Shown one piece after another: positions 8,627 to 17,266 of a DNA stretch of 64,000 nt (position 1 is the first letter of the stretch; each line of letters starts with the position of its first letter). The translations under genes and the position numbers were made by a program. This DNA is from Alicyclobacillus tolerans (GTDB lineage Bacteria > Bacillota > Bacilli > Alicyclobacillales > Alicyclobacillaceae): the NCBI RefSeq assembly GCF_021739485.1, contig NZ_JAJFNK010000025.1, positions 1 to 64,000 of the forward strand. Reading direction: 5' to 3'. Under the pieces are notes generated by a model. It was not told the origin of the DNA and did no database searches. It saw only the letters and a list, made by a program, of their open reading frames with translations.

Positions 8627-8716
8627 GTGGGCCACTTTATGGGTAGTTTAGGAGAAGGGGCGGGAGTTGGCCTCCGGCCCCCCTTTTGTCCTCATTTTGA
8701 GATGGTTGAGTCGTGA
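8627..8716 (+). CDS. possible 29-residue glycine-rich small protein
   Basis: A GTG at 8627 follows AGGAGG (8616-8621) by five bases and opens a 29-codon frame with a Gly-rich centre, SLGEGAGVGLRPPF, and one Cys. The frame overlaps a terminator-like hairpin, which argues against it unless the hairpin is weak. I do not recognise the sequence. Confidence 0.3.
   Translation: MGHFMGSLGEGAGVGLRPPFCPHFEMVES
8657..8687 (+). terminator. GC-rich hairpin in the PBP-mscS interval
   Basis: GGGGC-G-GGAG at 8657-8666 pairs with CTCC-G-GCCCC at 8672-8681 around a five-base loop, with one G-G mismatch. CCTTTTG follows on the plus strand. No long gene lies upstream on this strand, so it implies a short transcript starting within 8342-8650. 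An AAGGAGGTGA stretch near 8545-8555 has no start codon at a usable distance. Confidence 0.5.
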
Positions 8717-8752
8717 GTCGAATGAGGATTTTGTTCACGGAGACATTTCACT

Positions 8753-9691
8753 TCAATTTTTCTCAGACAGAGAAGTGTTCGAGCGCAATTGTTGAATGAT
8801 ATCGACGCAGATGGAAAGTACGCGATCGCGCACTTGGTCTTCTTTCTCCCGTGAATACACGGAAACAGCCACGGAGTATGCCGCGGGATAAATGTCCGCC
8901 AAGCCGACTTCAGGCATGGATGTGCCATCTGCAGGAAATTCGTATTCCAACTTGCGCCGAAGCTCGTTCGTGAACCATTGTGCATCCACGTCGTAAGACA
9001 CGTCAAAGCGCAGCCGAATGCGGTGAAAGCCTGTTTGCGAACGGTTCTCAATAAACGACTGAGCAATAATCCCGTTGGGAATCAACTGCGGATATCCGTC
9101 TTGATTGAGAATGTGTGTGTACATGAGGTTAATATCCAGAACGCGTCCGTAGTACATAGGACGCATGGCCTCGTGAGGAAAGCTGGGCATGAGCACTGGG
9201 AATTGCCATGCCACAATGCCAATCGAATCCCCAATGCGAAAGGGCCGGAAAAAGACAAGCCAAACCCCGCCGATAATATTCGAAAAGATGGTTTGCCCAG
9301 CTAAGCCGATGATGACGGTTAAAAACGTACCGCCAAAAATGACACTGGGAACTCCAACGCCAAACGCCGTCATCACAGAAATGGCAATGGTGATAAATAG
9401 GAGCAGCCGAGTTAGGTACCGCAAAGTTGTGGACCTTTGGGGGCCCAACTTTACTACGGCGTACCGGAAGAGTCTGCGTTCAATTAAGGCGGAGATGATG
9501 CCTCCAATGACAAGGATGATCACCGCCTTTATGACGTCTTTCCATTGCGAGGGAACGTACCTGGCGAGGCCGGTATGGGTGTCAATCCAAATTAAAAGAC
9601 CCACACCGGCTGCCAGCAATACCAAGGACCAGGCTAAAGTGGTCCGCCACAGTCTTTTCCAACTCTTTGGCGATTCGCGGTTTGTGTCCAT
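8753..9691 (-). CDS. MscS-family mechanosensitive channel
   Basis: A 312-residue membrane protein with about four N-terminal helices. The pore-lining helix is rich in Gly and Ala (GLAGQTIFSNIIGGVWLVFF), followed by FRPFRIGDSI, the start of the MscS beta domain. The C-terminal alpha/beta domain runs to the end. Such channels release solutes on hypo-osmotic shock. The frame extends to 9760, but the ATG at 9691 is preceded by GGAGAGGG at a proper distance, while the upstream start has only a weak site. An insert between the pore helix and the beta domain (about 170-195) is longer than in minimal MscS. Confidence 0.85.
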   Translation of the reverse strand: MDTNRESPKSWKRLWRTTLAWSLVLLAAGVGLLIWIDTHTGLARYVPSQWKDVIKAVIILVIGGIISALIERRLFRYAVVKLGPQRSTTLRYLTRLLLFITIAISVMTAFGVGVPSVIFGGTFLTVIIGLAGQTIFSNIIGGVWLVFFRPFRIGDSIGIVAWQFPVLMPSFPHEAMRPMYYGRVLDINLMYTHILNQDGYPQLIPNGIIAQSFIENRSQTGFHRIRLRFDVSYDVDAQWFTNELRRKLEYEFPADGTSMPEVGLADIYPAAYSVAVSVYSREKEDQVRDRVLSICVDIIQQLRSNTSLSEKN

Positions 9692-9862
9692 GTTGCCCTC
9701 TCCAATCCTAGCTGAATCACATCCGGGTCTCTCATCCAATGACCATTTATTATTTATCATAACCTTGTTTTTGTATATTTTTATATTAGAAATAGATTAA
9801 TTCTAGTATCTGCAACCTGTCATTCCGCATAGGACTGATTTCTAATTTCAAGGACATGTTGC

Positions 9863-9868
9863 TAAAAT
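9863..9868 (+). promoter_or_regulatory. candidate extended -10 element
   Basis: TGCTAAAAT, with TAAAAT at 9863-9868, looks like an extended -10 box about 80 bases before the thioesterase start. No good -35 box accompanies it. Confidence 0.3.
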
Positions 9869-9948
9869 AGACGTGGTCACCCGTAAGGGCGACGCGAAAT
9901 GCCATTGTGTACATTACAGTTCTCAATGCCAGGAAGAAGGATCAAACC

Positions 9949-10467
9949 ATGATGAAAAAATTCTGTAAGGATTCCCGCGCGACTAAAATTCTAAGAGTGA
10001 TGCCGGCTGAATTGAACGATCACAACACGATGTTTGGCGGCAAACTCATGGCATATATCGACGACGTGGCTTCGATTTCAGCAGAGCGGCATGCGCGCGC
10101 CGAGTGCGTTACGGCCTCAACGGACAGCGTGGATTTTCTGGCTCCCATTCGGCAGGGGCATTCGGTGTGTCTGACGTCATATGTGACTTGGACCGGGAAA
10201 AGCTCGATGGAGGTATTTGTTAAAATTACGTCGGAGCACCTGCGTACCGGACAACGGACGATTGCAGCAACCGCATTTTTGACGTTTGTTGCACTTGATG
10301 ATGAGGGTAAGCCCATGGTTGTGCCGCAGGTTGTGCCGGAAACTGCTGAAGAGCAAAAGCTCTTCGAGACGGCCCCGCTCCGTGCGGAGGCGCGAATGCG
10401 CCATCGCAAAGACAGTAAAGAATTGGCGGCTCACTTAAAACCGGATAAGTTTTGGGACATGCAGTAG
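9949..10467 (+). CDS. hotdog-fold acyl-CoA thioesterase
   Basis: A 172-residue protein of the YkhA/BACH-type acyl-CoA hydrolase family. The hotdog signature is NDHNTMFGGKLMAYIDDVA, with the conserved Asn/His-FGG-Asp arrangement, followed by VTASTDSVDFLAPI. It would hydrolyse acyl-CoA to free acid and CoA in the cytoplasm, usually as a hexamer. The frame extends to 9907, but the ATG pair at 9949-9954 follows AAGGA at the right spacing. The C-terminal 20 residues are charged. Confidence 0.88.
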   Translation: MMKKFCKDSRATKILRVMPAELNDHNTMFGGKLMAYIDDVASISAERHARAECVTASTDSVDFLAPIRQGHSVCLTSYVTWTGKSSMEVFVKITSEHLRTGQRTIAATAFLTFVALDDEGKPMVVPQVVPETAEEQKLFETAPLRAEARMRHRKDSKELAAHLKPDKFWDMQ

Positions 10468-10484
10468 ATGTGCAGTCATCATTT

Positions 10485-10510
10485 AGAAGCGGCGGATAAG
10501 CGCCGCTTCT
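10485..10510 (+). terminator. hairpin between thioesterase and lipoate ligase
   Basis: Perfect 10-bp stem, AGAAGCGGCG at 10485-10494 and CGCCGCTTCT at 10501-10510, with a six-base loop but no T run. It lies only 25 bases before the lplJ start, so it may be a processing or partial termination site. Confidence 0.45.
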
Positions 10511-10535
10511 GAATTGTACCAGTGAGGTGTCATGT

Positions 10536-11528
10536 ATGCTCTATATCGATAATCAAGACATGATGGACGCAACCCTCAATTTGGCCCTTGAGGAGTACGC
10601 GTTGACTCAGTTTGATATCTCTGAGACTTACCTCTTGTTTTACTCCATGCATCCGACCGTCATCGTGGGAAAGAACCAAAACACGGTCGAGGAGATCGAT
10701 ACTCAATACGTTCAAGACCAAGGCGTCGCCGTGACGCGGCGCTTATCGGGCGGGGGAGCGGTATACAACGACGAAGGAGACTTGAGTTTTAGTTTTATTA
10801 CGAAAAATGACGAACACAGCTTTCACAATTACCGCCGTTTTACGGAGCCAGTCATTCGGGCGTTGCGCGAACTCGGCGTGCCCGCGGAACTCTCGGGAAG
10901 AAACGACATCCTGGTTGAGGGCAAAAAGGTTTCTGGGAACGCTCAGTTCGCGACGCGGGGTCGGATGTTCAGCCATGGGACGCTGTTATTTGATGTCAAT
11001 TTAGACAATGTCGCGAAAGCCCTCAAGGTACGACGGGAGAAAATTGAATCGAAAGGTCTTCATTCCGTGCGGAGCCGTGTCACAAACATTCGCCCGTACC
11101 TGAACCACGACATGGATATTCATGAGTTCAAAAAGGTCCTGTTGGAGCGTATCTTTGCGGGAGAACCTCAGATTCCGCAGCGCCATATCACGGAGGACGA
11201 TTGGGCCGCCGTAAGTGAAATTGCCAAGCAGCGATACCGCAATTGGGACTGGGTGTATGGAAAGTCACCGTCGTTCAATGTTCAGCGAACAGAACGTTTT
11301 CCGGCCGTTGGCATCATCGATGTACGCTTATACGTAGAACATGGACGCATTCAGCATTGCCGTTTTTACGGAGACTTTTTTGGCGAACAGGACATTTCTG
11401 AACTTGAACAACTCCTGGTCGGGTGCCGCTACAGCCCGGACGACATCGCTGCCGCCCTGGGACGTCTCGACGTGCGTTCTTATTTCGGGCCCATCCGTCG
11501 CGATGAATTATTGGGTTTGCTCTACTAA
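10536..11528 (+). CDS. lplJ: lipoate--protein ligase
   Basis: A 330-residue protein matching Bacillus LplJ in length and opening (MLYIDNQD). The biotin/lipoate ligase domain carries RRLSGGGAVYNDEGDLSFSF near residue 70 and the catalytic-lysine motif GKKVSGNAQ near 130. A C-terminal accessory domain begins near 240. It activates lipoate with ATP and transfers it to E2 and GcvH-type domains. A GTG lies at 10527, but GAGGTG sits six bases before the ATG at 10536, and the family start agrees with the latter. Confidence 0.93.
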   Translation: MLYIDNQDMMDATLNLALEEYALTQFDISETYLLFYSMHPTVIVGKNQNTVEEIDTQYVQDQGVAVTRRLSGGGAVYNDEGDLSFSFITKNDEHSFHNYRRFTEPVIRALRELGVPAELSGRNDILVEGKKVSGNAQFATRGRMFSHGTLLFDVNLDNVAKALKVRREKIESKGLHSVRSRVTNIRPYLNHDMDIHEFKKVLLERIFAGEPQIPQRHITEDDWAAVSEIAKQRYRNWDWVYGKSPSFNVQRTERFPAVGIIDVRLYVEHGRIQHCRFYGDFFGEQDISELEQLLVGCRYSPDDIAAALGRLDVRSYFGPIRRDELLGLLY

Positions 11529-11568
11529 AGGGCTCTATTGTTCAAAAGCATTACATTGTAGAAAATGA

Positions 11569-11598
11569 TGGACACTTTCGACAATATTCGAGTATAAT
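11569..11598 (+). promoter_or_regulatory. orphan sigma-A-type promoter after lplJ
   Basis: TGGACA at 11569-11574, an 18-base spacer and TATAAT at 11593-11598. Transcription would start near 11605 and meet the terminator at 11653-11681, giving an RNA of about 75 bases with no clear gene. Confidence 0.45.
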
Positions 11599-11642
11599 TG
11601 AGTTGACATCATGATTTACCTCTTGTTTTGCCCGGTTAATCT

Positions 11643-11765
11643 TCATACACTTGTGCGCCAGGTACTAGGCGCACCTTTTTTAGCCTGTCGGTAAGCGGTT
11701 TCATTGCGCATTCTCACCGCATGCCCTTCTTTGGCGCGATCCAGCAGCTGTTTAAGCGCGTCCAT
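11643..11765 (-). CDS. possible 40-residue basic small protein or gene remnant
   Basis: A leftward frame from an ATG at 11765 encodes a 40-residue, strongly basic peptide opening MDALKQLLDRAKEGHAV. The composition looks protein-like and the frame stays open for about twelve more codons upstream. The nearest AGAGGA is too far (about twelve bases) to be a good ribosome site. It could be the surviving end of a decayed gene. Confidence 0.25.
   Translation of the reverse strand: MDALKQLLDRAKEGHAVRMRNETAYRQAKKGAPSTWRTSV
11653..11681 (+). terminator. Rho-independent terminator downstream of lplJ
   Basis: GTGCGCC at 11653-11659 pairs with GGCGCAC at 11668-11674, then CTTTTTT at 11675-11681. It ends either lplJ read-through or the short orphan transcript. 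No gene is evident in the roughly 250 bases between it and the APC permease promoter. Confidence 0.75.
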
Positions 11766-11934
11766 CGGCTCTTGAGGTCCTCTTGATTCCCCTTTTCTCG
11801 ACAATTTGTGGCTTCAAAAAACAAAAGCCATTCTCCATCCTGCAAAGAGGTCCTCCATTGCGTCAGCGGATTTCATAAATTCAAAAATATGTATATTTTA
11901 TAGTACAGTTGTCAGGATTAAGCTTTTAATTCTA

Positions 11935-11963
11935 TTGATTATTGGAAAGTATCATTTTATAAT
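11935..11963 (+). promoter_or_regulatory. sigma-A-type promoter of the APC permease gene
   Basis: TTGATT at 11935-11940, a 17-base spacer and TATAAT at 11958-11963. Transcription would start near 11970, leaving a leader of about 57 bases to the ATG at 12027. Confidence 0.7.
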
Positions 11964-12026
11964 CCTTATTATCTTTTCGTTTTTCGATGAATTATGACAG
12001 ATTATCTTTTCAGAAAGAAGGCATCT

Positions 12027-13613
12027 ATGTTGCAGCAGGGAAAATTGCGGAAGAGCTTGAACCTCGCAGACTTAACGTTTTTGGGATTAGGGGCAATTAT
12101 CGGTTCAGGGTGGTTGTTTGCGTCGTTATACGGTGCCCAAAATGCCGGCCCGTCCGCATGGATCGCGTGGATCATCGGTGCCGTTGCGGTCATGCTGATT
12201 GGACTGGTATACGCTGAATTAGGCGGGGCATTGCCGCGGTCAGGAGGAATCATTCGATATCCCAGTTATTCGCACGGCCCGTTAGCAGGGTTCCTTATGG
12301 GATTTGCATCCCTCATTGCGTATTCCAGCGTGGCCGGTATTGAGGCAGAGGCTGTACGGGGTTACGCGACAAGCTATTGGCACGCTCTCGGCACTTCGAA
12401 CCACACGTCACTGCTCGGTTGGATTTTGCAGTTTGTCTTGTTGGTAATATTCTTTTTGATTAACTACTGGAGCGTAAACATTTTTGGCAAAGTCAACTCC
12501 ATTGTGACTGCCATCAAATTTGTTGTTCCCGCTTTGACCATCATCATTATGCTGACGCAGTTCAAGGCATCGAATTTCCATTCGCACGGGTTTGCGCCCG
12601 GAGGATTTACTGGGATCGAATCCGCCGTCTCCACAGCAGGTATCGTTTTTGCATTTCTTGGATTCCGGCAAGCCGTTGACTTCGCAGGTGAAGCCAAAAA
12701 CCCGCAACGAACGGTCCCGCTTGCGATTATCATGGCCATTTCACTTGGAGCCGTGGTTTATGTGCTTTTGCAAATTGTTTTCATTGGAGCAGTTCCTGCA
12801 AGTTCTTTAGCCGGCGGTTGGGCAAAACTCAACTACTCTGCGCCATTTGCCGACTTGGCCAAACTCCTTGGCTTTGCCTGGTTGGCAGCGTTGTTGCAAA
12901 CAGACGCTTTGATTTCTCCGAGCGGCACGGGCAACATTTATCTGTCTTCGACCGCACGCGTCCTTTTCGCTTGGTCTCGGAATGGCACCTTCTTTAAAAG
13001 AATTGGGGAAATTGATCCGCGGACGGGCATCCCTCGTGCAGCACTGTGGCTGGCGTTCGTTTTATCCGTCTTCTGGACACTTCCATTTCCGGTTTGGAGT
13101 AAATTGGTGGGGGTCGTTTCTTCTGCTACGGTTATGACGTACATCGTAGGCCCTGTTTCTGCAGCAGCATTCCGTAAAACGGCTCCAAATTTGCATCGGC
13201 CATTCCGTCTTGGCGGTATGGGCATTGTAGGCCCGCTGGCGTTTATTATCGCCTCGTTGATTATCTACTGGACGGGTTGGAGCATTGATTCCTGGTTAAT
13301 TGGCGTTCAAATTGTGATGTTCGTGGTATACCTCATTCTTTCATCCAAAATGCCGACCGATAAAATCCCATTGGCCCAACAGGTCAAATCCTCTATTTGG
13401 TTGGTCGTGTACTACGTTTTAATGTTTTTGGTTTCGATGTTGGGATCCAAGTCTTTTGGAGGCACTGGGCTCTTGGCGACTCCAATTGACCAGATTGTCG
13501 TCGCAATCATCGCCATTGTTGCGTACTACTGGGGCGCATCGAGCGGCCTTCCACAGCCGGTGTTTACACACGATGAAGAAGAGGGAACTGCAGCAGAACT
13601 CTCTACGTACTAA
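12027..13613 (+). CDS. APC-superfamily amino acid/amine permease
   Basis: A 528-residue, 12- to 14-helix permease. Helix 1 has LTFLGLGAIIGSGWLFAS, the substrate-binding GxxIGSG-type break of APC porters. GFRQAVDFAGEAKNPQR near residue 225 is the loop seen in amino acid permeases. The acidic C-terminal tail (HDEEEG) is cytoplasmic. The frame opens at 11994, but AGAAGG precedes the ATG at 12027, and the paralogue at 40893-42491 starts at the equivalent residue. The substrate is unknown. The two paralogues are clearly similar along their length. Confidence 0.88.
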   Translation: MLQQGKLRKSLNLADLTFLGLGAIIGSGWLFASLYGAQNAGPSAWIAWIIGAVAVMLIGLVYAELGGALPRSGGIIRYPSYSHGPLAGFLMGFASLIAYSSVAGIEAEAVRGYATSYWHALGTSNHTSLLGWILQFVLLVIFFLINYWSVNIFGKVNSIVTAIKFVVPALTIIIMLTQFKASNFHSHGFAPGGFTGIESAVSTAGIVFAFLGFRQAVDFAGEAKNPQRTVPLAIIMAISLGAVVYVLLQIVFIGAVPASSLAGGWAKLNYSAPFADLAKLLGFAWLAALLQTDALISPSGTGNIYLSSTARVLFAWSRNGTFFKRIGEIDPRTGIPRAALWLAFVLSVFWTLPFPVWSKLVGVVSSATVMTYIVGPVSAAAFRKTAPNLHRPFRLGGMGIVGPLAFIIASLIIYWTGWSIDSWLIGVQIVMFVVYLILSSKMPTDKIPLAQQVKSSIWLVVYYVLMFLVSMLGSKSFGGTGLLATPIDQIVVAIIAIVAYYWGASSGLPQPVFTHDEEEGTAAELSTY

Positions 13614-13637
13614 ACGCACCTGCTTCAACAAACTGAC

Positions 13638-13671
13638 ATCCCCGGTCCAGTTTTCAGGGCCGGGGATTTTT
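13638..13671 (+). terminator. Rho-independent terminator of the APC permease gene
   Basis: ATCCCCGG at 13638-13645 pairs with CCGGGGAT at 13660-13667, extended inside by TCC/GGG, and TTTTTAT follows. Confidence 0.85.
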
Positions 13672-13814
13672 ATGGTGCGCCCGGCACGGGCGTTGTCTAT
13701 ACGGTGAAAGTCCCAAAATCGCGATTTGTGGAGAATTAACTTCCTGACCGTGGCATACTACCCTCGGAAAAAGACATCCCGTCGAATCTGAGTGGGAGGG
13801 TGCAGGAGGAAACG

Positions 13815-15224
13815 TTGAACAACACAGCCGCGTCAGAGCCTATAGAGAACTTCAACCGACACGACGTAGACCCAATCAATTTAGGTTTTGTCACATTGAT
13901 TTCAATCGTAGCCGCCATCGGCGGATTGCTGTTCGGGTACGATACTGCCGTCATCTCCGGCGCCATTGATTTTATGCAAACCTTGTTCCACTTGGACACC
14001 TTTATGAAAGGGTGGGCGGTCTCTTCCCTGACCGTCGGTGCGGTGATTGGAGCCGCGTTTGCAGGGAGTCTAAGCGATGCCCTTGGCCGAAAAAAGATGT
14101 TGATTGCGGCAGGGGTCCTGTTTTCGATTGGATCCCTTGGTTCCGCATTCTCGCAGACCATTGAACTTTTTGTTTTTGCTCGGATTGTGGGCGGCATCGG
14201 CATTGGCGTGTCTTCCACGTTAGTGCCCCTTTACATTGCGGAAATATCACCGGCGAGGTTTCGCGGTCGCCTGGTATCTCTGAACCAATTGGCAGTGGTG
14301 ATTGGCATTTCTGCCATTTACTTTGTCAACCGGGCGGTGGCCGGCGCAGGGGGCACTACTTGGGACATTACAACGGGATGGCGGTGGATGTTCGGGTTAG
14401 GAATTGTACCTGGGCTCCTTTTTGTCATCCTGCTGTTCGTCGTTCCCGAGAGTCCGAGATGGCTTATCAAACAGGGGCAATCGAACCGCGCTTTGAATGT
14501 CTTGGAGCACATCAATGGACAACGCCAAGCAAAGGTCGAAGTCGAGGATATCAGTGAATCTCTCCGGACTGAGGCGGGTTCTATATGGACTGTGTTCGGA
14601 CCGGGGTTAAGGGTGGCGCTGCTTATTGGGGTGGTACTCGGTGTATTGCAGCAAGTGACGGGCATCAACGCGATCATGTACTACGCCCCGTCCATCTTTC
14701 AACAGACGGGTGCCGGGACCAATGCTCAACTGACGGAGACCATTATCGTGGGCGTGGTCAATTTAGTGTTTACCATCATCTCGTTGTGGCTCATTGACAA
14801 AGTCGGGCGAAAAGCCCTGCTCTTAGTGGGTACGGCCGTGATGGCCATCAGCCTGTTTGTAGTCGGCTACCAGTTTCGCGCTGTCCATCCCAACAGTGGA
14901 TTAATCTTGACGTTCATCTTGATTTTCGTGGCGGCATTCGCAGTTTCATTGGGACCTGTGGTGTGGTTGATTATGGCCGAAATTTTTCCCACTCGCATCC
15001 GCGGGCGGGCTACAGCGATTGCCTCCGTTGCATTGTGGGCCGCCGACTACTTGGTGTCGCAAACCTTTCCCATCTTGTTGACTGGAGCAGGCCCTGCGTC
15101 GACGTTTTGGGTGTTTGGAATCATGTCCGTCATCGCCTTTTTCTTTACGATGTTGGTCGTCCCGGAAACTCGAGGCAGTTCCTTGGAAGAGATTGAACGA
15201 AGGTGGCGCGGGACCTCCCCATAG
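13815..15224 (+). CDS. MFS sugar porter (SP family)
   Basis: A 469-residue, 12-helix sugar porter like Bacillus AraE, IolT and XylE. Motifs are GGLLFGYDTAVISGA in helix 1, PESPRWL at the end of the first half, QQVTGINAIMYYAP in helix 7 (sugar-binding QQxxGxN), DKVGRKALLL in the 8-9 loop, and PETRG before the C-terminus. It imports a sugar or cyclitol with protons. The frame begins at a GTG at 13800, but a perfect AGGAGG at 13804-13809 lies five bases before the TTG at 13815, which I prefer. A close paralogue is at 17267-18643. Confidence 0.88.
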   Translation: MNNTAASEPIENFNRHDVDPINLGFVTLISIVAAIGGLLFGYDTAVISGAIDFMQTLFHLDTFMKGWAVSSLTVGAVIGAAFAGSLSDALGRKKMLIAAGVLFSIGSLGSAFSQTIELFVFARIVGGIGIGVSSTLVPLYIAEISPARFRGRLVSLNQLAVVIGISAIYFVNRAVAGAGGTTWDITTGWRWMFGLGIVPGLLFVILLFVVPESPRWLIKQGQSNRALNVLEHINGQRQAKVEVEDISESLRTEAGSIWTVFGPGLRVALLIGVVLGVLQQVTGINAIMYYAPSIFQQTGAGTNAQLTETIIVGVVNLVFTIISLWLIDKVGRKALLLVGTAVMAISLFVVGYQFRAVHPNSGLILTFILIFVAAFAVSLGPVVWLIMAEIFPTRIRGRATAIASVALWAADYLVSQTFPILLTGAGPASTFWVFGIMSVIAFFFTMLVVPETRGSSLEEIERRWRGTSP

Positions 15225-15228
15225 TGAA

Positions 15229-15260
15229 CCAGCATCGCCCCATGAGTGGGACGATGCTGG
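15229..15260. terminator. hairpin between convergent porter genes
   Basis: CCAGCATCG at 15229-15237 pairs with CGATGCTGG at 15252-15260, extended by CCC/GGG. No T run follows on the plus strand. It lies between the ends of the convergent MFS genes. Confidence 0.5.
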
Positions 15261-15346
15261 ACATCGGGATCGAAAGAAATCGGCAACAAAAGAAAAGGGA
15301 TAACAAGGATTAAATTATGGAAAAACACTTCACCGGCTCGCGTTCA

Positions 15347-16684
15347 TTACTGAGCACTTTTAAGCGGCCATTGGGACGTACCGTTTTGTTTCATCGGATT
15401 GATGGGTTCAATTTTCCCAAGGCCAAACAGATAGGTTGCGGCCCCAATCAGTGTCGCTGCGCCCGAGACAATCAGCGCGGGAACAAACGAATGGGTGGTG
15501 GCGACAATGAACCCTGTGATGATGGGCCCCAAAATGCCACCGATGTTAGAAACGAAGTTTTGGACGCCGCCAACGACCGAGGTCATGTTCTTAGGCGCGA
15601 TGTCTCCAGGCAAAGACCAGATTGCGGCAGCAGCAAATTCCAGACCTACATAGGATACGGAAAGCAATACGATGGACCAAGCTGCGGAATTCACTAATCC
15701 AGCAAATGCAATGGACGTGGCCAACAGCATTCCGCCGACGAGATTGATCTTCCGCGCCGCAGTTAAAGAGAAACCTTTAATGTATAAGTAGTCCGAGAAC
15801 CAACCAGCCACCAATTCTCCGACAAGACCGGCTAACGGTGGGATCATCGCCACAAACCCCATAGTCATCAATTTCATGCCGCGGGCATTTACCAGGTAAT
15901 CCGGAAACCAAGTGATGAAGAAGTAAATGGCGTAGTTGAGTGTGAAAAAGCCGACGCTCATGGCCCAAATGTTTCTGTACCGGAACAGTTGATACCACTT
16001 GAGGGGTTGTTCCTTGTCAAGGCCGTCCTTCTTGGCTTGACCCTGGCGAATATACTCAAGTTCGGCAGCATTGACGTACTTGTGTTTTTCCGGATCGCGG
16101 TAATACATCCACCAAATCACGACCCAGATGATGCCTAGGGCGCCTGACAGAACGAAGGATGCTTGCCATCCAAACTGAGCCAGCAGCCAAACAATCAACG
16201 GCATAGCGACGGCCGTACCTACTTTGGACCCACTGTCGAAAATGGCGGATACCCGGGCGCGTTCTTTGTCAGGAAACCACTTGGCGGTGACACCTGCATT
16301 GCTTGGGTAAGCCCCGGCTTCGCCAATCCCGAGCAGTAAACGAATTCCAATCAAAGACCCGACGCCGCGGGCTAGGACGGTGGCTGCAGTCATAACCGAC
16401 CACCAGCCCACTGCAAACGCTAAACTGATGCGCTGGCCGACTTTGTCGGCGAACCAGCCGGCAGGAATTTGGAAGAACGCATAAGACCAGAAGAAAGCAG
16501 ACAACACAATACCCATCATTCCTGGAGAAATATGGAATTGTTTGGATAAAACCGGTGCCGCGGCGGATAAGTTGCTGCGGTCAATGTAGTTAATAGCAAT
16601 TGCGGCCCACATCAAGAACGATATGGACCATCGAACCTTTGTCCGTTTACCGGATACAGATAAACTACTTGCGGCTTGACTCAT
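15347..16684 (-). CDS. MFS transporter, anion:cation symporter (GudP/ExuT-like)
   Basis: A 445-residue, 12-helix porter of the ACS family, which carries hexuronates, glucarate/galactarate and related sugar acids. Typical features are INYIDRSNLSAAAP in helix 1, GWFADKVGQR in loop 2-3, and GIGEAGAYPSNAGVTAKWFP in helix 4. It starts at an ATG with GGGGGA nine bases upstream. It lies between two sugar-porter paralogues and opposite to them. A cre-like palindrome 57 bases upstream suggests catabolite control. Confidence 0.87.
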   Translation of the reverse strand: MSQAASSLSVSGKRTKVRWSISFLMWAAIAINYIDRSNLSAAAPVLSKQFHISPGMMGIVLSAFFWSYAFFQIPAGWFADKVGQRISLAFAVGWWSVMTAATVLARGVGSLIGIRLLLGIGEAGAYPSNAGVTAKWFPDKERARVSAIFDSGSKVGTAVAMPLIVWLLAQFGWQASFVLSGALGIIWVVIWWMYYRDPEKHKYVNAAELEYIRQGQAKKDGLDKEQPLKWYQLFRYRNIWAMSVGFFTLNYAIYFFITWFPDYLVNARGMKLMTMGFVAMIPPLAGLVGELVAGWFSDYLYIKGFSLTAARKINLVGGMLLATSIAFAGLVNSAAWSIVLLSVSYVGLEFAAAAIWSLPGDIAPKNMTSVVGGVQNFVSNIGGILGPIITGFIVATTHSFVPALIVSGAATLIGAATYLFGLGKIEPINPMKQNGTSQWPLKSAQ

Positions 16685-17087
16685 ATCTAGCCATCCCCCA
16701 ATCTGTGCTGTGGTTCTAGGTTTGCGGAAAGGAGATTTTTGTGAAGCGGTTTCACCTTCCTTGTACTTTATTCAAACCTCGGGAATATCCCCGTCCTTCC
16801 TGGAACAATGCATTTAAGCAAAAATCATGCCGTTTTTTAAATAAAATGAAAAACTGAAGAAAAATGGTTGCAGAAGAGAGGCTTTGAACTCCAGTCGCTT
16901 GGTGAATGAAATTCCTCCTCGAAACTTGGAGGATTGTATTCAAAAACCTTGGCGGTGGCACAGACGTTATTTCTGGGAGCGTTTCAAAATTGAATGGTTC
17001 TGTCACAAATTGCAAAAGAGCTTTATTTCCGCAATTGTAGAAAACAAAACGCAGCGAGGCCGTGGACCAGTCGAAAACAATAGGGTG
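16685..17087. other. divergent intergenic region
   Basis: About 580 bases separate the ACS porter from the second sugar porter. The left part holds the cre-like palindrome at 16741-16755 and the leftward promoter. No gene is supported in 16760-17087, where only frames with no ribosome site occur. Confidence 0.4.
16741..16755 (-). promoter_or_regulatory. cre-like palindrome upstream of the ACS porter
   Basis: GTGAAGCGGTTTCAC is a near-perfect inverted repeat (GTGAA, five bases, TTCAC) and resembles the CcpA cre consensus in its right half. It lies 57 bases before the leftward start codon. It may instead bind a dedicated LacI- or GntR-type repressor. Confidence 0.45.
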
Positions 17088-17116
17088 TTGCTCATACTTG
17101 GATTAGGTAATATACT
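17088..17116 (+). promoter_or_regulatory. promoter of the second sugar porter gene
   Basis: TTGCTC at 17088-17093, a 17-base spacer and TATACT at 17111-17116. The expected start point near 17123 directly abuts the cre site. The leader is about 145 bases. Confidence 0.55.
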
Positions 17117-17123
17117 AAGTTTC

Positions 17124-17137
17124 GGAAACCGGTTTCA
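17124..17137 (+). promoter_or_regulatory. catabolite-responsive element (cre)
   Basis: GGAAACCGGTTTCA matches the CcpA consensus TGWAANCGNTNWCA at 13 of 14 positions. Its place at +1 of the predicted promoter fits repression by CcpA with HPr-Ser-P. The kinase gene hprK is in this window at 52707-53624. Confidence 0.65.
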
Positions 17138-17266
17138 ATTTATCTTTTTTAAACGCATTTATATCCCGGATATATCCACAAAATGGGCTATTAGTTGTTC
17201 TGACAAACAATCCGGGCTGTTCGCGGCAAGTGCAACCGCTATCTTCAAAGCAAAGGGGAGAGACTG

